Assembly: GCF_018413525.1 (NCBI RefSeq)
Contig: NZ_JAHCDD010000063.1
Coordinates: 1 to 35,924 of the forward strand
Origin: Acidovorax sp. CCYZU-2555
GTDB lineage: Bacteria; Pseudomonadota; Gammaproteobacteria; Burkholderiales; Burkholderiaceae_C
DNA length: 35,924 nucleotides
Direction of reading: 5' to 3'
In this document: piece after piece, positions 24,417-32,178 of the stretch
How the letters are laid out: every line of letters begins with the position of its first letter
Position numbering within the stretch: position 1 is the first letter of the stretch
Notes under the pieces: model-generated
What the model was told of the DNA's origin: nothing
What the model saw: only the letters and a program-made list of their open reading frames with translations
The model's database searches: none
Made by a program: the position numbers and the translations under genes

Positions 24417-25750
24417 CGCTGCCACTTCATACGCCCTCGCCTGTTTCCGCAAATCTTCATTCCATGCAAAAACCTCTGATCGTTTTCGTCGGCGCCGTCT
24501 ATCCCAGCCAATACAGCCTGCTGTGCAGCCACATGCGCGCCAGCGGCATGGCAGACAGCTGGTTCATGACCACGCCGGGCCACAAGGCCAATCATGAAAA
24601 GGACTGCGACCACCTGCTGTCGTTTCAGCCCGACGGCAACATCGTCGGCCCGCAAAGCTACTACTACTCGAGCAAGGTCGAGCGCTCGGCGCGCATCTGC
24701 CGCGGTGTGCTCAAGGCACTCAAGGAGTTCGAGAAGGCGCAGGAGCGGCGCATCGACGTGGTCGTCGCGCACTCGCTGTGGGGTGCGCCCAACTGGCTTT
24801 ATGACGAGCTGGACGCGGCCATCGTCAGCTACATCGAATTCCCCAGCTACCGCGCCCACGGCTGCGACGCGGCCTATCCGCCCGACGAAGCCCAGCGGCT
24901 GGCCGATCGCAATACCGAAATGCTGCACTTTCACCAGGTGCTGTGCAGCGACCTGACGATCGTGCCCAGCGCCCATGCGCGCTCGATGTTTCCGCCGCTG
25001 CTGCAGGACAAGATCGCGGTGCAGTTCGAAGGCTTCGACATCCAGCCGCCGCTGCGCGCCAGCGCGCTCGACGCGACGCCGGGCCAGCCGTTCACCATTG
25101 CGTTTTCGGCGCGCGATCTGTCGAGTGCCAAAGGCTTCGAAACCTATATGCGGCTCGTGGACCGCATGGTGCGCGAAGGCGACGCCGAGAACACACGCTT
25201 CATCGCCATCGGCGACCACCAGGCAGCGACCTATGGCTACGAGCAGCAGTGGGTGGAGCGCCGCTATGGCGGCAAGGTCACGAGCTTTCGCGACCATTTG
25301 CTCAAAGTGCATCCCGGCGCACAGGTCGTCGAGTTTCCGGGGCGCCTGCCCTATGCGGAATTCGCCGCGATGCTGGGCGGCGTGGACCTGTTTCTCTACC
25401 CGCTGCGCCATGGCGTGGCGAACTGGGGCCTGATGGAAATTCTCGCGCGTGGCGGCTGCGTGATCGGCACCAACTGGGGCTTTCTTCCCGAGCTGGTGCA
25501 AAACGATGTCAATGGGCTGCTGCTGCCCGACAACGACGACGCGTGGATAGCGGCGATTCGCGCGCTGCGCGCCGACCCGGCGCGGCGCGCGCGCTACAGC
25601 CAGGCTGCGCAGGAGACCGGCAAGAAGTACCACATCTCGAACATCGCGCCGCGTTTCATGGCGCTGTTCGAACGTGCCATGGGGCAGCGCCGCGCGCCAC
25701 TGCTGGCGCCTGAACAGGGTACGCTGCCGGCCGGCCCGCGCAGCGCATAG
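24413..25750 (+). CDS. GT4-type glycosyltransferase
   Basis: A 445-residue predicted cytoplasmic GT-B enzyme that would transfer a sugar from a nucleotide donor. The N-terminal half begins [20 protein letters not shown], a Rossmann-like strand. The C-terminal half carries the GT1/GT4 donor-site pattern, with [57 protein letters not shown] and the Glu-containing [14 protein letters not shown]. The listed start overlaps the activator stop codon (ATGA), which suggests translational coupling; an ATG at 24464 would drop 17 residues that look unlike the family. The acceptor is unknown. Modification of pilin or of a surface polysaccharide are both possible from its place at the end of the tad locus. 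Confidence 0.87.
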   Translation: MTLPLHTPSPVSANLHSMQKPLIVFVGAVYPSQYSLLCSHMRASGMADSWFMTTPGHKANHEKDCDHLLSFQPDGNIVGPQSYYYSSKVERSARICRGVLKALKEFEKAQERRIDVVVAHSLWGAPNWLYDELDAAIVSYIEFPSYRAHGCDAAYPPDEAQRLADRNTEMLHFHQVLCSDLTIVPSAHARSMFPPLLQDKIAVQFEGFDIQPPLRASALDATPGQPFTIAFSARDLSSAKGFETYMRLVDRMVREGDAENTRFIAIGDHQAATYGYEQQWVERRYGGKVTSFRDHLLKVHPGAQVVEFPGRLPYAEFAAMLGGVDLFLYPLRHGVANWGLMEILARGGCVIGTNWGFLPELVQNDVNGLLLPDNDDAWIAAIRALRADPARRARYSQAAQETGKKYHISNIAPRFMALFERAMGQRRAPLLAPEQGTLPAGPRSA

Positions 25751-25837
25751 ATAGTCGGTCCATGGGCCCTGCGTCAACACGGGGTGCACATCGATACAAC
25801 GCGGCAAAGATATCGCTTACCAGCGAGCGTGTTTCGT

Positions 25838-25858
25838 TATGATACTTATGTAACATAA
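25838..25858 (+). promoter_or_regulatory. Candidate -10 element and 13-bp palindromic operator before the CHASE2 operon
   Basis: TATGAT at 25838-25843 is a good -10 hexamer; the -35 (CTTACC at 25816-25821, spacing 16) is poor, which suits an activated promoter. TTATGT-A-ACATAA at 25846-25858 is a perfect palindrome at the expected transcription start, a typical position for a repressor. The stretch is A+T-rich inside GC-rich flanks. The leader to the ATG at 25933 would be about 80 bases. Confidence 0.5.
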
Positions 25859-25932
25859 TTAAAGAGGCGCGACGGGCATGCGCTGCCATCCAGAAGGCGG
25901 CGAGCCAAGACCCTGCGCACAGACACCGCTTC

Positions 25933-27546
25933 ATGCCCCGTTCGTCTTCCCCGACCAGCGCCCCGCCCCGCCGACGCGGCGCCATGGTGCGTGATGCACT
26001 GCACCTCGGCGCGGCCAGCGATGGCTGGCGCTGCCCCGGCCCGGCGGCGCTTCTGCTGGGCTTCGTGCTGCTGGCCGCGGTCTCGTTCGGCATGCTGTGG
26101 CTGGGCGACAAGATCAATGCCCAGGGCATGGCGGTCACGCGCTTCATGGCCCGGGCCCAGGCGCCGGTCAGTGCTCAGCTGGCCTATCCCGGCCAGGCAC
26201 GCGACCAGATCACCGTCGTGCTTTACGACCAGGCCTTCCTGAACACCCTGGGCACGGCCTGGCCGATTTCCTACCAGGAGCATGCCGACTGGCTGGGCCG
26301 GCTCGTCGAACTGCCGGGCCCGCCGCCCAAGGCGTTGATGGTGGACATCACTTTTGGCCAGGAGCGCCCCGACCCGAGCTGGGCCGCGCTCAAGGACCAG
26401 CTCTGCGCCATTCAGCGCGAACGCGGCATTCCGGTATTCCTCGCCGCCTTGCCCGATGCCGCCACGGGCCAGCTCGCGATACGCCCTGAGCTGATGGATG
26501 CGAGCCGGCCCGGCAGCGCACGCTGCTACACGCTGGTGGGCGTGGACTATGTCCCAGACCCGCTGGACGCCGTGGCCTGGAGCTACGAGACGCACCGGCA
26601 CTTCGACGGCAACCAATGGGTAGTCGGCAAGCCCGAAGCGCCGTCCACCCAACCCTATTACCGCAGCGCGGCGCTGGCGATGGCCGAAGACGTGGCCGGC
26701 CTACAGGCCGATGACCATCCGCAGCCCATGGCCCTGGTCTGGGGCCACAACTCCGCGCCCGCGGCCACGGCGAACGCGCGCCACTGCGTTCCAGGCGAGC
26801 GCCGCTGGAGCAGCCTCGTGCCCGGCCTGCTGCGCCAGCTCTGGGAAGCCGCGCCCGCCGGCCCGCTGTGCCCCTACCACCGCACGCTGACGTTCAGCGA
26901 AGTGGCCGAACTCGACGAAACCGCGCTGGCTGCGCAGGTGTCGGGCAAATACCTGTTTGTTGGCGCCCAGGCCGCGGGCTACAACGATTTTGCGCAGTCG
27001 CCGGTACACGGCCGCGTGCCCGGCGTGCACATGCATGCGATGGCGCTGGACAACTTCCTGACCTATGGCAACGATTACAAGCAAAGTGCCGAATGGAGCC
27101 TGCCGCCGCCCAAGGAGCTGCTGCTGCCCGGGCTGGCCGCGATCGCCGCGGTGTTCGTCGTGCACCTGGGCTGGAACTGCGTGCGCGCAAGGCTTCGTCG
27201 GCGCTGGTCCAGGCTGCACGCCGGCGCGCTGCGGCGCTGGCCCGGTCTCGCACTGGACCCCGACGCACCGTCTTCCCTGCGCTCGCGCCTGACCTGGTGC
27301 GTGCTGGGCGCCGTCACCTGGATCTGCGGCATCACGCTCAAGGCAATCGCCGCGATGGCGCTGATCGCCGGGTTCCAGCATTTCTCACGCATCGGCATGC
27401 TGCCGGTCGTCGAACTCGTCGGCATGACGCTGCTGGCCGAAGGCCTGGGGTATCTGGCGCGCCTGCGCTGGCTGCTTCTGGGGCCCGAGCCCGCGCCCGC
27501 GCAAATGCCTGCCGCACCCTCGCCATTACCAGGAGACCGTGAATGA
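25933..27546 (+). CDS. CHASE2-domain membrane protein without output domain
   Basis: A 537-residue inner-membrane protein. Membrane segment 1 lies at about residues 39-58. It is followed by a periplasmic CHASE2 domain (about 60-390): ITVVLYDQAFLNTLG, WLGRLVEL, a strand KALMVDITFGQERPDP, and the closing GKYLFVGAQAAGYNDF and VPGVHMHAMALDNFLTYG, which are standard CHASE2 ends. Then come about three C-terminal membrane segments (395-418, 455-485, 490-510) separated by a basic cytoplasmic loop. There is no kinase, cyclase or GGDEF domain, so signal output must pass through partners or the membrane part itself. It overlaps the next gene by four bases and shares an operon with an M48 protease. The start has no clear ribosome site. 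Confidence 0.88.
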   Translation: MPRSSSPTSAPPRRRGAMVRDALHLGAASDGWRCPGPAALLLGFVLLAAVSFGMLWLGDKINAQGMAVTRFMARAQAPVSAQLAYPGQARDQITVVLYDQAFLNTLGTAWPISYQEHADWLGRLVELPGPPPKALMVDITFGQERPDPSWAALKDQLCAIQRERGIPVFLAALPDAATGQLAIRPELMDASRPGSARCYTLVGVDYVPDPLDAVAWSYETHRHFDGNQWVVGKPEAPSTQPYYRSAALAMAEDVAGLQADDHPQPMALVWGHNSAPAATANARHCVPGERRWSSLVPGLLRQLWEAAPAGPLCPYHRTLTFSEVAELDETALAAQVSGKYLFVGAQAAGYNDFAQSPVHGRVPGVHMHAMALDNFLTYGNDYKQSAEWSLPPPKELLLPGLAAIAAVFVVHLGWNCVRARLRRRWSRLHAGALRRWPGLALDPDAPSSLRSRLTWCVLGAVTWICGITLKAIAAMALIAGFQHFSRIGMLPVVELVGMTLLAEGLGYLARLRWLLLGPEPAPAQMPAAPSPLPGDRE

Positions 27547-27896
27547 AACTATCCGTCTTTCTCGCTGCAATTCTTGCCGCGGCGGCTTGCAGCGCACAGG
27601 CCCAGGACCGTATCGTCGCCCCCAGCCCCAGCAGCCGGGCCGCGGTCGACCTGTTCGAGTCGGCGGGCGCAACAGCGCCGGTGCGCCAGGCGCCCGTGGC
27701 CGAACTCGGCCTGCCGCTGGCCATCCAGGAGTCGAAAGCCAGCTACCACCGCGTCGCGATCGGCGGCCAGGACTATTGGATCAAGGGCGTGCATGTGCGC
27801 ATTTTGCGCAGCGCCGAAGCCGGCTGTGCGACCAAAAACATCGACACCCAGCCCACCATCGCCACGCCCGGAGCCGGCCAGCATGTCTGCAAGTAA
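27543..27896 (+). CDS. Small secreted protein between CHASE2 and M48 genes
   Basis: A 117-residue protein with a signal peptide (residues 1-21, cleavage after SAQAQ). The mature part is about 96 residues, with AVDLFESAG, LGLPLAIQ, a YHRVAIGGQDYWIKGVHVRI core that may form beta strands, and two Cys near the C-terminus (GCATKN and HVCK) that could form a disulfide. I do not recognise a family. The ATG overlaps the CHASE2 stop codon (ATGA), and its 3' end overlaps the M48 gene by 14 bases. The coupling suggests that the three products work together in the periplasm. Confidence 0.75.
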   Translation: MKLSVFLAAILAAAACSAQAQDRIVAPSPSSRAAVDLFESAGATAPVRQAPVAELGLPLAIQESKASYHRVAIGGQDYWIKGVHVRILRSAEAGCATKNIDTQPTIATPGAGQHVCK

Positions 27897-29526
27897 TCGC
27901 ACCCGCCTCGGCCCACGCCGTGCGCTGTGGCCATTGACGCTGGCGCTGGCATTGCTCGCGGGCTGCGAAAGCATGCCGCAGGCGCTGACGCAGTTACCCG
28001 GCATCTCGAGCCTGGCGCAAAAACCCGCCAGCCCGCTGGACGCCCTGCCCGCACCCGAGGCCCGCACCTGGCCGGATCCGGCGCAGGACATGGTCAACCA
28101 GCGCGCGCGCGGATTCGGCCTGGTCAACGCCCCGGAAGCCCAGCGCTATCTCAACGGCCTGCTGGCACGCATCAAGGCCGCGGCGCTGGTGCCCCAGTGG
28201 CCCGGCGAAGTCTATCTGCTCGCGCAATCCTCGCTCAGCGCCTATGCAACAGGCGCGGGCAACATCTACATTTCGCTGCCCTGGTTGCAGTCGGTGCAAA
28301 GCGAAGACGAACTCGTCGCGCTGCTGGCCCACGAGTTCGGTCATATCTATCTGCACTATCACAGCCTCGAAGGCGCGATCGCCAGCGCCGACACCGCGGC
28401 GGGCTTCGCTTCGCTCGGCCTGGGAATTGCCTACAAGACCGCGCAAGCCCAGGGCTGGAACCAGGTGGACACACTGCAGGCCTCGTATGCACTGGGCAAG
28501 ACCTTGACCACGGCGCTCTACGGGCAGTCGCAGGAAGGCGCGGCCGACCGCTTTGCCCTGCACATCACCCACAAGCTGGGCTACAGCTATGAGCATGGAC
28601 CCAAGGCCTTTCTGGAGCGCCAGGCCGGCTGGGAGCAACAGAACGAAACGCTGCAGTTGCAAAAGCAGGAAGCCTTGAAGCGGGCGCTGCATGCGAACAC
28701 GCTGGCGCAGGCGGCACGCACTGCGCCCAAGAGCAACAACGCGGTGTCGACCGCGCTCAACGACGCATCGGCCAACCTGCAGGCGGATCTGAATGTGGGC
28801 ATGAACCAGGTCGGCTTCGATCTGACCCAGTGGATAGGCAAGATCACCAGCTCCCACCCCGACACCGTCAAGCGCCAGGACAGCCTTGCCGAAATCGCCG
28901 AGCTGTACCCGGCCATTGCCGAAGAGCGCACGCCTGCCCAGGCACCGCTGCAGGCCGCGCTGGCGCAAAAACGCACGCAGGACATTTTGAAGAACTACCA
29001 GACCGCCTACAAGGCGATGGAAGCGCCCCAGTCACCGGGCGCCGTGGCGCTTGCGCGGCAGGCCGCATCGGGGCCTACCGCCACCCATGCGGTGCCGCTG
29101 TTCGCGCTCTACACCGCGGCCAGCGCTCAATCGGGCACGGTGCGCGGCCTGCCGCGCGACCTGGGCAGCCTGTTCGACGCGAACTTCAACTCCGAGGCCG
29201 ACCGTGCCTGGGCGCTGTACACCGAGCGCAGCACCAGGCTGCGGCAAAGCGGCCAGAAGGACGCGTCCAAACGCGTGCTCGAACGCGGTCTGCAGCACTT
29301 TGCCGTGGCCGAGGAGACCATGCCTTACGCGGTCAAGTTCTATGGAGAAACCGACGGCTGGGAGAAGGCCAGGCAGCAGGCCCAGCAGTGCCGCCAGCGC
29401 TTCCCGCGCGTCGCCGACCGCTGCCAGACTGCCGCGCGCAGCCCGCAGGAAGTCGCCGAACTCGACAAGCGCAGCGAGAAAAAAGCCAGCGAGCTGACCG
29501 ATCGGCTGTTCAAGAAGAAGAAGTGA
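27883..29526 (+). CDS. M48-family metalloprotease lipoprotein (BepA-like)
   Basis: A 547-residue lipoprotein with lipobox ALLAGC near residue 26. The peptidase M48 domain has the zinc motif HEFGH (in LLAHEFGHIYLH) near residue 150 and a third ligand Glu in SQEGAADRFALHI about 60 residues later. The remainder is mainly helical and may form TPR-like repeats, ending in a Lys-rich tail. Such enzymes work in the periplasm or at the outer membrane in quality control of envelope proteins (BepA/YfgC, LoiP). The start at 27883 gives the lipoprotein signal; the frame is open further upstream through the preceding gene. It closes the CHASE2 operon and is followed by a strong terminator. Confidence 0.9.
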   Translation: MSASNRTRLGPRRALWPLTLALALLAGCESMPQALTQLPGISSLAQKPASPLDALPAPEARTWPDPAQDMVNQRARGFGLVNAPEAQRYLNGLLARIKAAALVPQWPGEVYLLAQSSLSAYATGAGNIYISLPWLQSVQSEDELVALLAHEFGHIYLHYHSLEGAIASADTAAGFASLGLGIAYKTAQAQGWNQVDTLQASYALGKTLTTALYGQSQEGAADRFALHITHKLGYSYEHGPKAFLERQAGWEQQNETLQLQKQEALKRALHANTLAQAARTAPKSNNAVSTALNDASANLQADLNVGMNQVGFDLTQWIGKITSSHPDTVKRQDSLAEIAELYPAIAEERTPAQAPLQAALAQKRTQDILKNYQTAYKAMEAPQSPGAVALARQAASGPTATHAVPLFALYTAASAQSGTVRGLPRDLGSLFDANFNSEADRAWALYTERSTRLRQSGQKDASKRVLERGLQHFAVAEETMPYAVKFYGETDGWEKARQQAQQCRQRFPRVADRCQTAARSPQEVAELDKRSEKKASELTDRLFKKKK

Positions 29527-29544
29527 GCCGCAGGCGCACAAAGA

Positions 29545-29574
29545 AAAAGGCCCTTGATTGCTCAAGGGCCTTTT
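29545..29574. terminator. Bidirectional intrinsic terminator between the M48 gene and tRNA-His
   Basis: A perfect 13-bp stem (AAAAGGCCCTTGA with its complement) and a 4-base loop (29558-29561). The T run follows on the plus strand and the A run before the stem gives a T tail on the minus strand. It ends transcription of the CHASE2/M48 operon and of the convergent tRNA gene, whose 3' end is five bases away. Confidence 0.92.
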
Positions 29575-29579
29575 AAATT

Positions 29580-29655
29580 TGGGGTGGCTGATGGGGCTCG
29601 AACCCACGACAACAGGAATCACAATCCTGGACTCTACCAACTGAGCTACAGCCAC
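29580..29655 (-). tRNA. tRNA-His (anticodon GTG)
   Basis: Read on the minus strand, the 76 bases fold into a standard cloverleaf: acceptor GTGGCTG/CAGCCAC, D arm with AGCTCAGTTGGTAGAG, anticodon loop TTGTGAT with GTG, T loop GGGTTCGAGCCC, and encoded CCA at 29582-29580. His-specific identity elements agree: the discriminator base is C and the base before position 1 (29656) gives the extra G-1. It lies convergent to the M48 gene and uses the shared terminator. Confidence 0.97.
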
Positions 29656-29666
29656 CGTAGATTCAA

Positions 29667-29694
29667 ATTATAGCGCGTTTTTCTCACCCGAAAA
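29667..29694 (-). promoter_or_regulatory. Promoter of tRNA-His
   Basis: On the minus strand a perfect TATAAT lies at 29672-29667, 11 bases before the tRNA 5' end. The -35 is weaker: TTTTCG at 29694-29689 with 16 bases spacing, or TTGGTT further out with 20. The -10 match and position make a promoter likely. Confidence 0.6.
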
Positions 29695-29883
29695 CCAATC
29701 GTGCGATTTCGGGTCGGCAGGCCAGCCCGCGTCTATGCGGCCAGCGCATATCCATGCTCCAAAAACTCACTTGTTCGGCGTCATGCGCGCTCCTACATTC
29801 AGTTGCAAGTGCTGGCCCAAAAGCTCATTCAAAAAATAGCTGGCGCGAAAGTTCCACCCCTTTCTGAATCCACAAGGACCACC

Positions 29884-30849
29884 ATGACAACGACCGTTTC
29901 TGCCTTCGGCCCGCGGGCCCTTGCAATCAAAGTGGGCAGCACCGTGCTGCTCGCCACGCTGGCTGGCACGGCCTTGGCAAACACCGCGGCGAGCAGCAGC
30001 GCCGGCCCGCTGGTCACCGCCGAATGGCTGGCGCAGAACCTCAGCCGCCCCGACGTGCGCGTGATCGAAGTCAGCGTCAACCCCGGTCTCTATGAACGTG
30101 CGCATATCCCTGGCGCGGTGAACTTCTCCTGGCACAACGACCTCAACGACAAGCTGCGCCGCGACATCGTCGGCAAGCAGGACTTCGAGAAGCTGCTGTC
30201 CAAGGCCGGCGTGAAGGACGACACCACGGTCGTGCTGTACGGCGACACCAACAACTGGTTTGCCGCCTGGGGCGCATGGGTGTTCGACATCTACGGCGTG
30301 AAGAACGTCAAGCTGCTCGATGGCGGCCGCAAGAAATGGGAAGCCGAAAACCGCCCGCTGAACAACCGCGCGCCCGAATACGCGGCCACGACCTACCGCG
30401 TGGGCAAGGTCAATCTGGACCTGCGCGCGCGCCTGAGCGATGCGCTGGCCGTGGCCGAAGGTAAGTCGCAGGCCAAGCTGATCGACATCCGCTCGGGTGA
30501 CGAGTACCAGGGCAAGGTGTTCGCCCCGGCCGGCGTGCCCGAGCTTGCCATCCGCGCCGGCCACATTCCCGGCGCGGTCAACGTGCCCTGGGGCCAGGCG
30601 GTGCAGGAAGACGGCACGTTCAAGACCAAGGAAGAGCTGCGCAAGCTCTATGCGGGCGTGGGCATCGACGGCAGCAAGCCGGTGATCACCTACTGCCGCA
30701 TCGGCGAACGCTCCAGCCACACCTGGTTCGCGCTTTCCAAGATCCTGGGCTACGACGTGAAGAACTACGACGGCTCGTGGACCGAATACGGCAATGCGGT
30801 GGGCGTGCCGATCAACAACCCGGCCGGCACGGTCTGGGCGGCCAAGTAG
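29884..30849 (+). CDS. Exported two-domain rhodanese (thiosulfate sulfurtransferase)
   Basis: A 321-residue protein with an N-terminal signal sequence (residues about 1-35, cleavage near GTALANTA), so it is predicted to be periplasmic. Two rhodanese domains follow. The first (about 40-165) has RVIEVSVNPGLYERAHIPGA and DTTVVLYGDTNNWFAAWGAW and lacks the active Cys. The second (about 180-315) has LIDIRSGDEYQGK, AGHIPGAVNVPWG and the active loop TYCRIGERS with the catalytic Cys. It would move sulfane sulfur from thiosulfate or similar donors to a thiophilic acceptor. AAGGA at 29874-29878 fixes the ATG; upstream codons in this frame are not protein-like. The next gene is a sulfur-type transporter, though a terminator lies between them. 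Confidence 0.92.
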   Translation: MTTTVSAFGPRALAIKVGSTVLLATLAGTALANTAASSSAGPLVTAEWLAQNLSRPDVRVIEVSVNPGLYERAHIPGAVNFSWHNDLNDKLRRDIVGKQDFEKLLSKAGVKDDTTVVLYGDTNNWFAAWGAWVFDIYGVKNVKLLDGGRKKWEAENRPLNNRAPEYAATTYRVGKVNLDLRARLSDALAVAEGKSQAKLIDIRSGDEYQGKVFAPAGVPELAIRAGHIPGAVNVPWGQAVQEDGTFKTKEELRKLYAGVGIDGSKPVITYCRIGERSSHTWFALSKILGYDVKNYDGSWTEYGNAVGVPINNPAGTVWAAK

Positions 30850-30876
30850 GAACGGGCTGCGGCCCCGCCACTTCCG

Positions 30877-30901
30877 AATGCCCGCCTGCGCGGGCATTTT
30901 T
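30877..30901 (+). terminator. Intrinsic terminator after the rhodanese gene
   Basis: A 9-bp stem AATGCCCGC / GCGGGCATT with a CTGC loop, followed by five T. It is 27 bases after the rhodanese stop codon and 19 bases before the next start. Partial read-through or a promoter inside the terminator region would be needed to express the transporter gene. Confidence 0.85.
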
Positions 30902-30919
30902 GCGAGCAGACAGGAAAAG

Positions 30920-32167
30920 ATGATGTCCACAGCCAGCAATGCCGACCTGCAGTCGGCCCCGCAAATCCATGCCGCCTGGCAGCCCTGGGCCGCGGCCGGC
31001 CTGATCGTGTTGCTGGGAATCTTCGCCAACCAGGCACAGACCTGGACCGGCGGCCGCACCCTGGTCTTTGCCCTCACACTGGGCATCGCCCTTGGCGTGG
31101 TGCTGCAGCGCACGCGCTTTTGCTTTTACTGCCATGCGCGCGACTGGCTGCAGCGCGACGACCCGCGCGGCATTCTTGCCATTGCGCTGGCCCTGGCCGT
31201 CGGCGTGGTCGGCATGACCGTGGTGCAAAGCAGCTGGGTCGCGAATCCGCAGGCCGGGCAGTTGCCGCCCGAAATGCATATCGGCCCCGTGAGCTGGGTA
31301 CTGGTGCTGGCGGGGCTGGCGTTCGGCGCGGGCATGTCGGTGTCGGGCTCGTGCATCAGCGCCCATTGGTATCGGCTGGCCGAAGGCTCCACCGTTTCGC
31401 CGTTTGCGCTGCTGGGCACGGGCCTGGGTTTTGCGATCGGCTTTCACACCTGGAACCCGCTGTACAGCGTGGCCGTCGCCGACGCGCCCGTCGTCTGGAT
31501 GCCCCAGCATCTGGGCTATGGCGGCGCGCTGGCCGTGCAGCTGGGCGGTCTGGGGCTGTGGGCGGCGTGGATCTGGCAGCGCCATGTCAAGCGCCAGGCG
31601 GGCGCGCCCAGGCCCCTGGCCGCGCCCGTGGCACGCGATCTGCGCAGTCTCTGGCAGTCTCTGTGGACCGGCCGCTGGAACTATGCGCTGGGCGGAGCGC
31701 TCGTCGGGCTGATCAGCGTGTTCGCCATCGTGCGCATGCGGCCGCTGGGCGTGACGGCCACCTTGGGCAGCCAGGTGCGCGGCGCCCTGCAAACCCAGGG
31801 CTGGGTGCCCGAGCGGCTCAACGGCCTCGACGGTTTTGCGGGCTGTGCCACCCTGCCCCAGGAAAGCTGGGCCACGCCCAACGCGCTGGTGCTGGTGGGC
31901 CTGATGGGCGGCGCATTTGTCGCCGCGCTTGCGAGCCGGCAATTCACGCCGCGCCTGCCCACGCGCCGCGACGCGCTGCGCGGCATTGCGGGCGGCACGC
32001 TGCTGGGCTGGGGCGCGATGACCGGCCTGGGCTGCACCATAGGCACTTTGCTGTCGGGCGGCATGGCCGGCGCGCTCAGCGCCTGGGTGTTTGGCGCGGC
32101 CATGCTCGCTGCGCTGTGGCTGGGCTTTCGCTTCCAGGCCTGGCAATCCGCGCGCGCGGCGGTCTGA
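30920..32167 (+). CDS. YeeE/YedE-family sulfur/thiosulfate transporter
   Basis: A 415-residue polytopic inner-membrane protein with about nine to ten hydrophobic segments. The family hallmarks are the Cys-bearing motifs FGAGMSVSGSCISAHWYRL (residues about 135-155), FAGCATLPQ and GAMTGLGCTIGTLLSGG near the C-terminus, as in the thiosulfate transporter TsuA (YeeE). An early RTRFCFYCHARDW motif is also conserved. It would take up thiosulfate or a related sulfur species. AGGA at 30912-30915 supports ATG 30920 or 30923. The upstream neighbour is an exported rhodanese, a common pairing that suggests a joint role in sulfur assimilation or detoxification. It runs convergent to the next gene with only 11 bases between stop codons and no visible terminator. 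Confidence 0.9.
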   Translation: MMSTASNADLQSAPQIHAAWQPWAAAGLIVLLGIFANQAQTWTGGRTLVFALTLGIALGVVLQRTRFCFYCHARDWLQRDDPRGILAIALALAVGVVGMTVVQSSWVANPQAGQLPPEMHIGPVSWVLVLAGLAFGAGMSVSGSCISAHWYRLAEGSTVSPFALLGTGLGFAIGFHTWNPLYSVAVADAPVVWMPQHLGYGGALAVQLGGLGLWAAWIWQRHVKRQAGAPRPLAAPVARDLRSLWQSLWTGRWNYALGGALVGLISVFAIVRMRPLGVTATLGSQVRGALQTQGWVPERLNGLDGFAGCATLPQESWATPNALVLVGLMGGAFVAALASRQFTPRLPTRRDALRGIAGGTLLGWGAMTGLGCTIGTLLSGGMAGALSAWVFGAAMLAALWLGFRFQAWQSARAAV

Positions 32168-32178
32168 GACGCAACAGC

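Noticed and set aside
23525..25807. A 760-codon minus-strand frame opposite the activator and glycosyltransferase genes
   Set aside because: It mirrors two well-supported genes with intact motifs; its translation is rich in Arg, His and Ala without any domain. Long antisense frames are common at this GC content.
29580..29655. tRNA-His as attachment site of an integrated element
   Set aside because: No integrase gene and no direct repeat of the tRNA 3' end were seen within the window; the neighbours are ordinary chromosomal genes.
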